Positions 23,966 to 35,512 of a stretch of 64,000 bases of DNA are shown here, in pieces. The notes under the pieces were generated by a model. It worked only from the letters and a program-made list of their open reading frames with translations, ran no database searches and was not told where the DNA came from. The position numbers and the translations under genes were made by a program. Where the stretch lies: the NCBI RefSeq assembly GCF_004379255.2, contig NC_056041.1, positions 14,539,559 to 14,603,558 on the forward strand. Direction: 5' to 3'. Within the stretch, counting starts at the first letter, position 1; each line of letters begins with the position of its first letter. The DNA comes from Salvia splendens. Lineage: Eukaryota > Streptophyta > Magnoliopsida > Lamiales > Lamiaceae.

Positions 23966-25237
23966 TTTCTACGGTTCAACCTAAGCAATAATTATTGGAA
24001 TACAACATTAGTTTATATCCATAAATTGCCAACACCACACCAAACACATAACATAACACAATTAAAATAACGAAGTCCTATCATTTATAACTATTCTCTT
24101 AATTCTTAAAATCCTAAAAAAACAGGGGTGAAATTATAATTAACTTCATTAAATTCCCTACCTTGCAATTTATGTAGAAATTTCTCAACTCTCAACTCTC
24201 AATCACTTGCCATTCCCCGGCCGCCAGAACCTCCGGAAGAGACGCCTCTTTGAAGACTGAAGAGTGAAGTCTGAACTGAAACCCTTGTTGAGTTGTTGTC
24301 CGCCGTTCTCTCTTCTTTTATAATTGTTGTGCACAAATTTTCTGATATTTATTTTAAAAAACGTGTGTATCTAACACTATTTAAAGTAATACTACTAACA
24401 CTTTTATAAGTTAGAAAGTAGAAGCACTTTTATAAGTTAGAAAGTAGAAACGTGTGCTAGTGCCACTATTACTATTAGGTGGTGGGGTCACTCTGATTCT
24501 AGTCTCTATATTATTATTTAACTTATTAGGTGGTGGAGTAATAAATTTCATCTTCTTCTTCACAGAGTCATCCGCCATTGATCTACAAATTTTTACTTCT
24601 TTGATCTTTCATTAATTTCAGCCCTTTCTATCAATCATTTCAAGATAATTTATTCTACAATAGCACCACTTTAATAAGGGCTTAACATGATTTTCTAAAA
24701 ATTTTAAAAATTTATAAATAGAAAATAAAAAAAATAAAAATTGGGTAAGGGCTTAAGCCCTACCCTCTTACCAAGTAGATCCGCCCCTGCTTTTACCATA
24801 AATGGTAATAGGGTCTCACATTCTACTAACTCATTTCACTCACATTCATTTAAAATAATATATATATATACAAGTGAGACTCATATTACACTACTTTTTT
24901 CACTCAATTTCTCTAACATTTCTTAAAACTCGTGCTGCCAAGAAATGAGACTCTTAATGGCGGACGGGGAAGTATCATATCGACATTTTGGGTCTACTAT
25001 TAAATTGTTCGTTTCATTTCTACTATTATTTTTCATAAATGAAACTCGATTTCCACTTATTCATATCACTTAGTATATTTTATTGTTAACCAAACGGACT
25101 TCCTACTAGTGATTAATTTATTAGATCAACAATGAATCAAATATCTAGCTAGTATATTAATCCCATTCTTATACAGAATCGATAATTCAATCTCTACACA
25201 CTCTAGCAAATCTATAGAAATTCTCTCTCACAAGCGC

Positions 25238-25254
25238 ACACACACACACACACA
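25238..25254. repeat. (CA)n in DIR1 leader
   Basis: A short CA repeat just before the DIR1 start codon. Confidence 0.7.
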
Positions 25255-25262
25255 ACTTTCAT

Positions 25263-25835
25263 ATGGCAAAACTGAATGCCAATTATCCAATTTTAGTGAT
25301 TTTCACTTTGTTGATCGCCACAAAAATCAGGGCCAGCGATGAGCTACGGCTCGACAACATCTGCCTCAACAATAAAAAAATGGTCAAAATTCGTTTCTAC
25401 GTCCATGACGTGACAGGCGGTCCGAACGCGACCGTGCAGGAGGTCGCACACGCCGCGGTCTCCTCGGACTACCCATCATCGTTCGGGACGATCCTTGTCC
25501 TAGACGACGTGATCACCGCAGGACCAGGGCTCGACTCCAAGGAGTTGGGGAAGTTTCAAGGCATCATAACCTCCGCCGATATGAACGTGACAGCGATGGC
25601 GAACAGCCTCAACGTCGTCTTCACATCGGGGGAGTATAAGGGGAGCACCCTCAGTATTGCTGGCCGGAACCAGATTCTGGACCGGGAGCGCCACATAGCC
25701 GTGGTTGGGGGAACCGGTGTGTTCAGGTTCACACGTGGCTACGCCGTTGTCAGGACTTACTCAAGCCGGGTTGAGGATTCGGTGCTCTATTTTGTTGGAG
25801 AATTAACCATTTACACCACCTTTTGCCCTGTGTGA
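25263..25835 (+). CDS. Dirigent protein DIR1
   Basis: Single-exon gene of 190 residues, the usual dirigent length. It has a hydrophobic signal peptide (about residues 8-24) and the dirigent barrel, with KIRFYVHDV near the first strand, VLDDVITAGP, AGRN and VVGGTGVFRFTRGYA. Sequons NAT and NVT suggest N-glycosylation. Cys34 and Cys188 lie near the two ends and may pair. DIR proteins act in the apoplast, steering bimolecular phenoxy-radical coupling; the product here cannot be told. The ATG is the first in frame with the signal peptide. The stop codon TGA lies inside an inserted LTR (25831-26145); the pre-insertion frame would have ended two codons later. It is the first member of the dirigent array. 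Confidence 0.93.
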   Translation: MAKLNANYPILVIFTLLIATKIRASDELRLDNICLNNKKMVKIRFYVHDVTGGPNATVQEVAHAAVSSDYPSSFGTILVLDDVITAGPGLDSKELGKFQGIITSADMNVTAMANSLNVVFTSGEYKGSTLSIAGRNQILDRERHIAVVGGTGVFRFTRGYAVVRTYSSRVEDSVLYFVGELTIYTTFCPV

Positions 25836-26145
25836 AAGATAGAGGATGAAAAGCAAGCTATGCATGAAATGAAGATGAGAAGAATCAAGAACAAGAGTAC
25901 GTGTGCATGGAGAAAGTGAAGGCTCGCATAAGACGTGAAGCATGCTGACTCATCATCCAGTTGGCAATGACTAAGCATCTAGTCAGCATGAAGTTAGTTA
26001 AGGAGTTAGTTGAGCAAAATATCTAGCTCTTAGTATAAATAGATAGCTCACGTGTAGTTTGTGATTCGATTGAAGTTTTATAAATGAAGAATTCTTCTTC
26101 TATCTCAATCCTTGTTATATGATTTCTAGTTTATGATTTTTCACA
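25831..26145 (+). mobile_element. 315-bp solo LTR inserted at the DIR1 stop, 5-bp TSD
   Basis: It begins TGTGAAAG and ends TTTTTCACA (TG...CA with inverted TGTGAAA), flanked by a perfect duplication CCCTG (25826-25830 and 26146-26150). A TATA-like AGTATAAATAG lies at about 26,031. The small size suggests a TRIM-type or short Copia LTR. The insertion interrupts the last codons of DIR1; the first bases of the LTR provide the new stop. Confidence 0.85.
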
Positions 26146-26720
26146 CCCTGTCCCTGTGTGATGTGATGAAAATGTGAGTTGTGATCAAGAATAAATAGTG
26201 TTTTGGAATATGTTTAGATGTTGTGCAACGATGAAATTCCATACATGTTTAAGTAATTTGGCATTGTAGTTCAATGATACAATACAACCTATGTCTATTA
26301 AATATGTTATGGTTTGAAATGACACGAGTTTTAATATTCTATTCGATGTATATATCAGTTATGTACGAGTAATGAGTTGAATGGTAGTACTACATTTGTT
26401 GTTATTGGACTTTAATAGAAAATGACTTAGTTTCTTAACTTAAATTTTTAATATTATATTATTTAATTAAAGTAGATTAATTGTTAGTATTGTTTATTAC
26501 CAAAAAATTCATCTAGAATGAGTCTCCAGATTCGAATTAATTTTGTTTTAATAAATATCCTTTTGATAGTGTCTATTAACAATATATTTCAATTGTCGCT
26601 ATAGGTTCAAATGTCATTTAAATATTAAAAATTGTTTGACTAATACAACTACGAGAAATTTTGAAAGAACATATAAAATTAAAAAATAATAATACTAAAA
26701 AATTCTACCCGTTAGACTAC
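26146..26720. other. DIR1 original 3' flank and AT-rich spacer
   Basis: It begins with the displaced end of DIR1 (CCCTGTGTGA at 26,152) and its old 3' UTR, followed by AT-rich DNA with no recognised element. Confidence 0.5.
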
Positions 26721-26723
26721 TTA

Positions 26724-27814
26724 GAGCACCCGCAACGCTTTGCCGTTGCGGTGCCTATGCCGTTCCGGAGGAACGGTTCCGCGGCGGCACGCGTTGCAGC
26801 CGCCGTTTTGTCGCCATTCTGTGCCGATGCTGTTCCGGGTGTCGTTACCGCAGCACGCGGCACGACACGTTCCGCCATGCGCCGAGGCGACGTGGCAGGC
26901 TCTCATTCGACGCGTGACGCCCACTCGCTGCACCGCGAGTGGGTTTCGCCATGGTGACGCAATAATTCATTTTTTTAAAAAAAATCGAATTTAATAAAAA
27001 AAAAAAATTGCAACGGTATTGTTACCGTTTTTTTGTATCCATTTTTTATTTATTATTTATTTACTCTAGAAATACTTCTATTTCATACGCATTTCACTCA
27101 CAAACACACATCTATTCCTCTCAAATCCTCTCTATTTCCACCCCAATTTTCATCTCAAATCAACTATGTTTTTCGTCTCCAAAATTTAATCAAACTAATG
27201 GATCCTTTTGAACAAATGCGTCAAATATTGGAACAATCACTTGAAAAAGATCGACGACGGGAGGCGGAAGAAGCCGCGCCGCCCCAACGACGCTCCCGTA
27301 CGTAATCTTGCACAACATGATTGTCCAAGTCGAAGGACCCGAGGCGGGAAATTGGTTCGACCCTGAATCCCTCGGAAGCTCAACCGCAAGTAGTCCGCCT
27401 CGAAGTGGAGCGCATCCGTCTATACAAGAACGGTTATCTATTCCTGCAAGGACACGCGACTCTAGTGCCCACACCCAACTCCAACAGGATCTAATTGAGC
27501 ACATTTGGGCAAACTTTGGTAGATGAAATTATTAAAATTGTGTACTTTTATTTTTTAGGAAATTATTAAATTATGTTTTTTTTACGAATTTTATGTTGTA
27601 AGTTTATTTTATTTAATAAAGTGTGTTTGTTTTAATTGAATTGGGTTGGAAATAAAAATAAAAAATGAAATTGAATGAATAGTAATTTAAGGAACGGATA
27701 AGAAACGGAGGGTTGCAGGTTCCGTTCCTTAGTTAATGAATGGAGTAAAAAAGTACAGTGGAACCCTCAAATAGTAGTTTAAGGAACTGTATAGTAACAG
27801 CGTTGTGGATGACC
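26724..27814 (+). mobile_element. PIF/Harbinger deletion derivative, TSD TTA
   Basis: Left end GAGCACCCGCAACGCT and reverse-complemented right end GGTCATCCACAACGCT are imperfect inverted repeats, flanked by TTA (26721-26723, 27815-27817). The interior holds only the two ends of a Harbinger transposase gene. Length 1,091 bp. Confidence 0.75.
27198..27526 (+). pseudogene. Harbinger transposase remnant, N- and C-terminal ends fused
   Basis: ATG 27198 starts MDPFEQMRQILEQSLEKD, like the start of plant Harbinger transposases, and ends at TAA 27303. A second frame then reads ILHNMIVQVEG ... LQQDLIEHIWANFG to a stop at 27526, the typical C-terminal end of the same protein. The whole DDE core is missing and the frames differ across the junction, so an internal deletion made it. 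Confidence 0.7.
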
Positions 27815-28457
27815 TTATATTCAACCTTTGGATAAACACGGACAATCATTAATTGTGGTCACCATGGCGTAATCTAAACTTCTTATATGTGATCATTAAT
27901 AACTCTGGGGTTTATGTAACTTTTTGCATTTTAATGTGTTCAGTTAGCTTGTAAATATAAATGACAACCTATAGATAAAAACACTCGAGAATAAATATTT
28001 TTTAATTTGTTCTACTATTATATACTCCATTGAAGTGAATTTCGTTATGAAATGTAAGATCTCTTACGATTACTGCTACACCGTAGAACACGATATTGAC
28101 GAAATAGATAAAATTTACAGGTCTTCTTTTTCTGCCAGAGTCAAATAATATAAAATTCAATAGAATAATTTATTTTCACATGACACATGGTTCATATTCA
28201 AAGTCATAGGCGGCTCTTGCAGCTAGTTGATTGAAAAAAAGTTACATAATCTAAATCAACATCAATCGGAAGTCTAGCAATAAATAAACAAGAAAATTAA
28301 ACGAAGAAAACAATCTTGACTAATACTCTATTTGTCCCATTAAATATGAACATATGAAAAAACAAACATTTCATATTTAATAAGACATAGGGAGTATAAC
28401 TAGAAAATCTAAGAATGCAAATTACACGCATTCATTTGTTATAAATATATTATATTA

Positions 28458-28863
28458 CGCCATCTGTTTCCTCATAGTTGAGTCACTTCTTTTTAGCACT
28501 CATTTTGGAAAAATCATACTCCCTCCGTCCCATAAGAATATGCAATCTTTTCGTTTTAGTCCCACAAGAATATGCACTATTTCCGTTTTAGTCCGTCCCA
28601 CGAGAATATGCACTTTCCAATTTTAGAAAGTCTTCTCTCTCTAACAATACTTTAATTACTTTTTCTTTCTACTGCTCTCTTACTTTACCAATTTTACATT
28701 AAAACTCATGTCGAACCCAAAGTTCATATTCTTTGGGGGACGGGGGAGTAATAAATAGTTAGAGTGGAGAAAAAGTAAAGTAAGAGAGACACTTTAACTA
28801 TTTATTATGCTTTTTCTAAAACAAGTTAAAAAAAGTAACTCGACTATGAGAGAATAGAAGAAG
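28458..28863. mobile_element. Outer MITE split by a second MITE
   Basis: CATAGTTGAGTCACTTC at the left is mirrored by AAGTAACTCGACTATGAG at the right, with TA at the outer borders. The centre is occupied by the Stowaway element 28519-28748. Confidence 0.65.
28519..28748. mobile_element. Stowaway MITE nested in another MITE
   Basis: CTCCCTCCGTCCCATAAGAA at the left and GGGGGACGGGGGAG at the right, with TA duplications at both borders. Confidence 0.85.
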
Positions 28864-29075
28864 TAACATTTTAGAATATCCACATTTACTTTATTTTCTA
28901 AAATGGAGTACATAAAATCTATGCAAATCAAATATAGATATTTAATCATACGAACAGGGAGTAGTAAGTCAACAGTCATATAAAATCGAAAAACAAAACT
29001 ATAACCAATTATAAAACCTGAATTAAATTACTCAAATTATTATTACTTGAGTAATCAGCAATTTCATCAACTCAC

Positions 29076-29083
29076 TATATAAA
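29076..29083 (+). promoter_or_regulatory. TATA box of DIR2 pseudogene
   Basis: TATATAAACCC followed by a CA-rich leader matches the TATATAAACC(C) boxes of DIR3 and DIR4. Confidence 0.55.
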
Positions 29084-29150
29084 CCCATCAAAACCACATC
29101 ACTTAACATAACGAATTTTCCCCAAATATCTAAACCCTACGTACACATTT

Positions 29151-29576
29151 TTGTCCATCGCTCGCCTCAGTATTTATGCCTCAAAAATAAACAGTCGGAA
29201 AATAGGTGATGAAGTACTCCAGCTCGAATATTTATGCCTCAAAAATGAAAAGTTAGCCAAAATTCAATTCTACGCCCAAATGCAACAATTCACGAGGTCG
29301 CACGCGCCGCCGTCTCCACAGACGCGCTTCTTTCCTTCGGGAAAGTGTTCGTCATTGGCCCAGCGCCGACACTGAGGCGCTGGGCATCATGACCTCCGCC
29401 GACGTGGCGAATGCAGCGATGGCGATGAGCTACAACGTCGTCTTCACGTCGGGGGCCGGAATGAGGAGCGGCGCCGGCTACGCAGTGTTGAGCACGTACT
29501 CGAGCGGCGTCAGAGAGGATTCCAGCCTCTATACCGTTATAGAATACACCATCTATTCCACCTTTTATCCCTTAGT
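29151..29576 (+). pseudogene. Dirigent pseudogene DIR2
   Basis: The degraded frame has YLCLKNEKLAKIQFYAQ, the start of the dirigent barrel after the signal peptide, with a related segment (IYASKI) just upstream suggesting a small internal duplication. A shift follows, after which another frame gives HEVARAAVSTDALLSFGKV, then MTSADVANAAMAMSYNVVFTSG, then GAGYAVLSTYSSGV...VIEYTIYSTFYP. The segment with the GRN and GGTGVFRF motifs is missing between VVFTSG and GYAV. There is no signal peptide or plausible start. Closest in wording to DIR1. Confidence 0.8.
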
Positions 29577-29864
29577 AGTATGTTTCTATTTTGGAGCTCC
29601 ACATGTTCGTTCGTTCCCATCATTCATTTGTATTCCCATTTTAATAACATTCATTACTACTATTAATTACTATTAAACTCGGATATAGAATTGACTAATA
29701 TTTTAATGATCGGGCACGTCACTCAATCGTAATTTATAGAAATAATATTTCTTCTCTTCATTTTTCTCTTTTTTATAATTATAATTGGCTGAACACGCTC
29801 AATTTTTAGTTATACTAAAGAGTTACCATCTCATATTTAATTTCGAAAAGCTAATAAACGTGGT

Positions 29865-29990
29865 CAACCGTCGGGAGCTGATCCTCACCGGCGGCACTGG
29901 TGTTTACCGGTTTGCTCATATGCAATTCAGACCATTTATTCTTCTGGGGAAGATGTGAAGTTATTGAAATTCCATATCCTCATCATGATG
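29865..29990 (+). pseudogene. Dirigent 3' fragment
   Basis: RRELILTGGTGVYRFAH, followed in shifted frame by an SSGED-like tract, is the dirigent C-terminal GGTG-FRFA region, the same part missing from DIR2 200 bp upstream. It may be a separate relic or part of a rearranged DIR2. Confidence 0.6.
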
Positions 29991-30161
29991 TCGTCATTAC
30001 TTCCGACGTTGACCTCAAAGATACTTGAAAGTTGAAAGTTAAAATGCAAATCAGAAAATCGGGTATCGGCTATCCAATTACCCGATATTTCAGGTTTGGA
30101 TATCGGGTATTCAATTCCTGATATCCATTTTGACAGCCCTACAAATCGGTATATCGGTATA

Positions 30162-30418
30162 CTACCTCTGTCCCTAATAATTTGTCACTATTTGACTTGA
30201 TATGGGTTTTAAAAAATGTAAAAAAAAAGTGAGTTGAAAAGGCTAGTGAGATGTGAGTCATCTTTTTATATATTTATTTATTTTTTAATAAAATGTGAGT
30301 AAGAATGAGTGAATGGAATGTAGGGCCCACTACAAAATATAATAAAAGTGAAATGTGACAAATTTTTAGCGAATGACAAAAATGAAAATAAATGACAATT
30401 TTTCAAGAGCGGAGGGAG
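30162..30418. mobile_element. Stowaway MITE
   Basis: CTACCTCTGTCCCTAATAA at the left and GAGCGGAGGGAG at the right with TA borders. GACAATTTTT subterminal motifs are present on both sides. Confidence 0.8.
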
Positions 30419-30439
30419 TAATAACTTTGGGGTGTTAAT

Positions 30440-31660
30440 GGACCTATTATGGTCTTAATCTTTGTTATATTTATGGGTTCATTTACAAGTTGGGCTTAAG
30501 AAACTTATTAGGCTGAAAAGTATTGGGCTATAGGTTTAGTCTGAGTTTATTTGTGATTATGGTTCTATATCACTACAAAAAAAGGTGTTTTGGTGTTTGC
30601 AAACACGCTTTTTTTTGGACGTGTATACATGTCACTTATACAGATGTAATTTTGTCTAATTTAATTTGGTATTGCTGATCGTTTTTGGATTATTTGTATT
30701 ACTAAAATTCTAGAGTATGAATTTGTCTAACTCAGAATCTGAGTTCGATCGATCAATGCACGTAAGGTTTATCAGATGCATTTCATTTGAAGGAGATAAT
30801 TTGCCTAAAAATTGTGAGCTTGTTATAAATGTTGAAAATTGAAAGAAAAGAAATGGAGGGTTTAATTCGTGTGATGGAGGATGAGAAATAGGATCCGTCT
30901 ATTTTCGCTTTCATTTCTTGTAACCGATGGTTTAGTGCCTGGATTAATGTCATGATCTCTTCATATTTAATCTGTACCTATAAAAGATAGAGACTTAAAA
31001 TGATAAAGCAAATTATTTACAATTTCTTATCATTTTAAAGTGTGCATATTACGTGTATGAAGTGTTTAGATCTTTGAATGATTTATCTTACTAATCTTTA
31101 TTCCTGCTTGTTTTATTTTAATGTTACTTATTTGTTTTATGTTAGAGGACCACTAGTATAGCTGTATAGGAGTATTTTAATTACTACTAGTGCTCCATGC
31201 CTTTCGAAATTTTCTCCAAAATCAATTGGGTCCATTATTCAAATGATCAATATGAACTTGAATTTCACGTTACGCAAGTATACTACTAAAATATAAATAT
31301 TATACTTATTAATTAATGCAAAAGTCGAGCTGTAACTACTAAGCCACCTGCAGCTTCGCTGATTCTATTATAATAATAAGACCAATTATAATAAAAATCC
31401 AATAAAAATGGAAACTTTTTCATTTAGCTTGATCATGAGGTGGGTCGTATTAATGATACCTTTATTTAGTGCATTACAGCAAGGGAGCAAGATATTAACA
31501 CTGGATTTGGCATTTTACTCAATACTTAGCAACTACTATCAAATTAATTAGACACTTTAATGTGAGGGGTTTATATCTTTCTTTTGGAGTTGCTCTAAAA
31601 ACACAAGGAAGACAAGTTATTAATTCCAAGTATGAACATTAATCATTAAATGTTTGTTAA
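30440..31660. other. DIR3 upstream region with blocks shared with DIR4
   Basis: Blocks at about 30,490-30,560 (GGGCTTAAG ... GTGATTATGG) and 31,420-31,560 (TTTAGCTTGATCATGAGGTG ... TTAGACACTTT) have diverged counterparts at about 36,455-36,530 and 36,735-36,875 upstream of DIR4. No gene is seen. Confidence 0.55.
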
Positions 31661-31666
31661 GACCAT

Positions 31667-31674
31667 TATATAAA
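31667..31674 (+). promoter_or_regulatory. DIR3 TATA box
   Basis: TATATAAACCCCAC lies 77-84 bp before the DIR3 ATG; the same box precedes DIR4 at a similar distance. Confidence 0.75.
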
Positions 31675-31750
31675 CCCCACACTACATACAATACCAATCA
31701 CATCATAACATTCTCATACCTATCAAGTTCAAAATAGCAATAAAAAAAAC

Positions 31751-32362
31751 ATGGCAAAGCTAGCCTCAATTGGTCTGATCCTCACAATCTCATGCTTTCT
31801 CGTGTCAGCTCTGAGCGCAGACGCTAGAAAGCAAGACCTTGTCGTCAAGGAAGTCACAGGCTTCCCTGACAGCTTTTGCCGTGGAAAAGAAAAATTTATA
31901 AATTTCCGCGTCTTCGTCCAGGATCTCAGCGTGAACCACCCCAACACCACCACGTACGACGTGGCGCAAGCCTCCATCACCGCCACTTCCAAGACAGGAT
32001 TCGGCAAAGTCCGCGTCATCGACGACCTAGTCACGGCCGGGCCGGCCGCCAACTCCAAGGCGCTAGGCCGCCTCCAGGGGCTCCTGACGAGAGCCGACCT
32101 AAACACGATAGGCATTGCGGTGAACCTAAACTTCTACTTCTCGGCGGGGCCCTTTGCCGGCTGCACGCTCAGCATTCTCGGCCGGAACGAGATCGCCCTG
32201 GCCCAGCGGGAGCTCACGGTCGCCGGCGGCACTGGAGTTTTCCGATTTGCCCGTGGATACGCAATTCAAAAGACTAATTCCACCATAACTAATGTATCGG
32301 TGTTGGACTATAACATCTACACCACCTATTGCGCTACAATCAATCAGGTTGTGAAAATGTGA
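31751..32362 (+). CDS. Dirigent protein DIR3
   Basis: Single exon, 203 residues. Signal peptide about residues 1-25 (ISCFLVSALSADA). The dirigent barrel contains NFRVFVQDL, VRVIDDLVTAGP, LNFYFSAGP, LGRNE and VAGGTGVFRFARGYA. Relative to DIR1, the loop after the first strand reads NHPNTTTYDV instead of GPNATV. Three sequons (NTT, NST, NVS). Cys43 and Cys194 bracket the barrel as in DIR1. The protein closely resembles DIR4 5.5 kb downstream, and both share upstream and downstream DNA, so they arose by segmental duplication. The exact coupling reaction cannot be inferred. Confidence 0.95.
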   Translation: MAKLASIGLILTISCFLVSALSADARKQDLVVKEVTGFPDSFCRGKEKFINFRVFVQDLSVNHPNTTTYDVAQASITATSKTGFGKVRVIDDLVTAGPAANSKALGRLQGLLTRADLNTIGIAVNLNFYFSAGPFAGCTLSILGRNEIALAQRELTVAGGTGVFRFARGYAIQKTNSTITNVSVLDYNIYTTYCATINQVVKM

Positions 32363-32964
32363 TAAGTGAACGATGAATTTCCACTTTACTTGATTATGTT
32401 TTATGACTTTGTTAGCATCTCATGTCGCTAAAACACTTTTTCTTTTCCTTTACGTACATTTCTATGGATGAAAATTTCCTTTTCGAATTCAGTCTTCTGC
32501 TTGTGTGGATTATTGTAATAATTTTAAATTTCATTTAGATAATTACACGTCAAAAAGTAAGGAGCATTTAATGCTATAGAAATGTGATTGATATGATTAT
32601 CGGTAACTAAATATCGGTTAATAACCAAATGTAGTAGTATATTGATTTTCCCTTGGAATAATAAAATTCAATATCCAGGATCAAGAACTTTGACGACATA
32701 TAAAATATATCCTCTTGATTTTCCAATATGCGTGTTCCCCGAGATATGCTGTAGTTAACAGCATAGTTTAAGCTACACCTTCAACAATTGGAGCATTCTA
32801 ACATTATTTAAAAGGTAGTGTATGAATAAGAAATTACATGTTGACGCTAGTAACTTTTTTTAAAAGGTAGTGGATGAATATGAAATTACATGTTGATGCT
32901 AGAAATTCATATGATTTTATGTTATCTTTGTTGAGAAAAAAAGTAATTTCAGTTATAAATAATA

Positions 32965-33214
32965 CTCCATCCGTTCAAATATAATAGAGTTGTGTATATA
33001 ATTAAGACATTCTTAAGTAACAGGGTCATTTCTATTTTTAATAAATATTAGTAACATATTTAATTTCTTTTATTTTATATTCACTTAACCATTTCCTTTC
33101 AATTTTCTCTCTCATATATGCACTAATCAACTATATTTGTGTTTCTATTTTATTCTCTTCATTTCAATTTTTGTGTCGAAATGAAATATTTCTATTATCC
33201 TGGAACGGAGAGAG
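32965..33214. mobile_element. Stowaway-like MITE downstream of DIR3
   Basis: CTCCATCCGTTCAAATATAA at the left and CCTGGAACGGAGAGAG at the right with TA borders. Confidence 0.75.
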
Positions 33215-33479
33215 TAATTTTTTTAAAATAAGGATGACGACAATAGTATAGAAACACTTTTATTTCTACTTTCTTCTACTATCTCTTTTACTTTATTCAC
33301 TTTACCTAACACACAAAATAAAGTTGAATAAATCTCATACAGTTCAAAGAAGAGGTCATTTTTTTGGGACGAAGGTACTACTTATTACTCCACATATTAG
33401 TGTGTTCAAATTGTACTTTAACTGATGCGTAAAACTGGCTCATTTCAAGTCAATTTAGCTATATACCCTACAAAACAAA

Positions 33480-33695
33480 CGCTCATTTGCGAGCACCGAT
33501 TTAGTCGCAAATAGGCCCATATGCTTGCAAAAATGGAGATTTGCAAGCAACTTGCAAGCACCACAGGTGCTTCCCATTTGCTTTGTTGCAAAATTTGCAA
33601 GCACATTTGCAAACACCTTGAATGTGCTAGCTAATCTGGCCAAATGCTTGAAACTTGCAAGCACCGCATTGTGCTTGCAAAATGTCTGTTTTATT
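33480..33695. repeat. Cluster of TTGCAAGCA motifs
   Basis: TTGCAAGCA/TGCTTGCAA and close variants (TTTGCGAGCA, TTTGCAAACA) occur about ten times in 215 bp near the left end of the inserted segment, in both orientations. This resembles the subterminal motif clusters of some DNA transposons. Confidence 0.65.
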
Positions 33696-34371
33696 GGATA
33701 AAATATGCTCGGATAAGCTGGTTTGCTATATTTTCATTTTTATTTTTTATTTGTTTTCCAAATTATTATACAGATTTTTTCATTAATTATTATCAAACGA
33801 ATAAATAGAGTAAATGAAATTCAGAAATGTACTCAATTAAATAAAATTGTTTTACACACTTCATGGAGTCTACATTGCTTAATCTATCCTTAGCTTCTTT
33901 TCATTTGTAGGAATTGTTGACTGAAGGCTTTTCGCTTGTTCTACCAATGTAGCAGTTTGTTTCTCCGAGTCTGCTCGCATCTATCAGCACCACCGTCTTC
34001 GAGCATCCGTTCATTTGCTGGATTGACATGTAACAAATCAACAAATCAGTACGATAAGAATGGTAGGAATGACTAATTTAAAACTTGGAGAATGTTAAGT
34101 CCAAAGGTTATAGTAGTAAACAATTTTCAAGGCTAAATTAAGCAAAACAGAACAAGGAAATGATCATTTGCAAGCTTGGCATGACAGTAGGGAAAACAAC
34201 TAAAATCCTAAAGTAAGATATAGTTCAGAATGTGACTAGAAACAAAAATTTTACATATACACAAAACTTTAAAAAGTGTAGACAGTTTTGTTCCCTTGAT
34301 AGGCATAAGTCACATAAATCTACCGATCTTCTGCATTTCCTATAAATACTAATTCCTCTGTACATAAATTC

Positions 34372-34373
34372 TA

Positions 34374-34422
<49 letters not shown>

Positions 34423-34424
34423 GA
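34372..34424. repeat. Compound (CA)n(TA)n microsatellite
   Basis: A run of about 12 CA units passes into about 11 TA units. Confidence 0.95.
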
Positions 34425-35512
34425 TGGAGAGAATGAATGAAAGAGAGAGGGAACTTTACAATAATATCAGAGGAGCTGTCGACATTTTCTTGCTATAAGT
34501 GAAATAGCTGTAGGGAGTAATCTGGAATACATCCTGAGAGTTACTACTTAATATTAGAGTAAGCCTCATACTGTCTTTGTAAACACCTACAACAGTTTAG
34601 TTTTGCTGCTTGCACAAATAAAATGCGTTCTGCCGTAAGAAATAAAACAGGATAGTCGACAGATCTTTTATTTTGTTAACTAATTCACCAAGTGGCGAGG
34701 TGCACATTAATATATTATCCATGATATACAAGAAAAACAAAGTAGAAAGAAAGATAAAAGGCAGCATGCATAACAGAATATAATTCCATTTCCAATTAGA
34801 GTGGGGATAATGCATAATTTATAGCAAACTCTTCCATCATGCTATAAAATATGGTGATTCTTGACTTACCATGTTTGAAAAGGTCGAATTTGACAACGGC
34901 TTTCTTGGCATTCAAAATTGTAAAAGCTGCACAACAGAATATAGTTCCATTTCCATTTAGAGTAGTGATACAAGTTGCACTGACAGCAGTATGAAGCAGA
35001 AGTGAACAAAATTCTCAAATTTGAAACCAATCTATGATCATTAAAGTGCAAATAATGTGGTATTGTTAAAGAAGATTAGGAGCAAGGATAACTTGATTGA
35101 AGAAGGGTGCAAATTCCTTGTTTTGAGCTACTTAAGGTATATCATAACTTAGGCCTCAGTCACTTCTACTTGTCAATAGTTTTTAGGTCTTTGATCACTC
35201 ACAATATTTTTGGCCTATGTCTAGAAACATGGAGTTTTCCAACAACATCATATAAAATACTTGTTACTAAGCAAATATAAAACCCAAACAATTTGTCAAG
35301 GGGTTATGTTAGTTGTGCAAATCACATAATGGTGGTAAGGCTTTTAGATGCAGAATTACCTCAACAAAGATCGAATTAATCCAATTAGTAGTAGAATCCA
35401 TTGAGTAAAGCTGATGAAGAATAAGATAGACCATAAACCAAGTGCTCCATAGTTACATCATTAATGGATAGATTTAAATTAGAGAAAAAAAGTGGGTTTA
35501 AATCTGGATCTT

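Larger units (their letters stand above)
6022..24789. mobile_element. hAT (Ac-like) element with nested MULEs inside
   Basis: The ends are CAAGGGCGGATCCAG (left) and, reverse-complemented at the right, CAGGGGCGGATCTA, the terminal repeat of a plant Ac-type hAT. They are flanked by a perfect 8-bp duplication CTTTTACC (6014-6021 and 24790-24797). Without the MULEs inserted into its left (TA)n tract, the element would be about 3.5 kb with one minus-strand transposase gene (21,507-23,965), a normal hAT size. The transposase is broken, so this copy is not autonomous. Confidence 0.92.
5945..24972. mobile_element. Stowaway MITE split by an 18.8-kb hAT insertion
   Basis: The left part (5945-6021) begins CTCCCTCCATCC after TA. 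The right part (24798-24972) ends GGCGGACGGGGAAG before TA. Joined across the hAT target duplication, the two parts make one ordinary MITE of about 250 bp with matching ends and typical interior. It is the outermost layer of the nest. Confidence 0.8.

Noticed and set aside
30571..30600. CACTACAAAAAAA, the usual end of CACTA transposons
   Set aside because: No matching inverted end or 3-bp duplication was found downstream, so a single 13-bp match is not enough.
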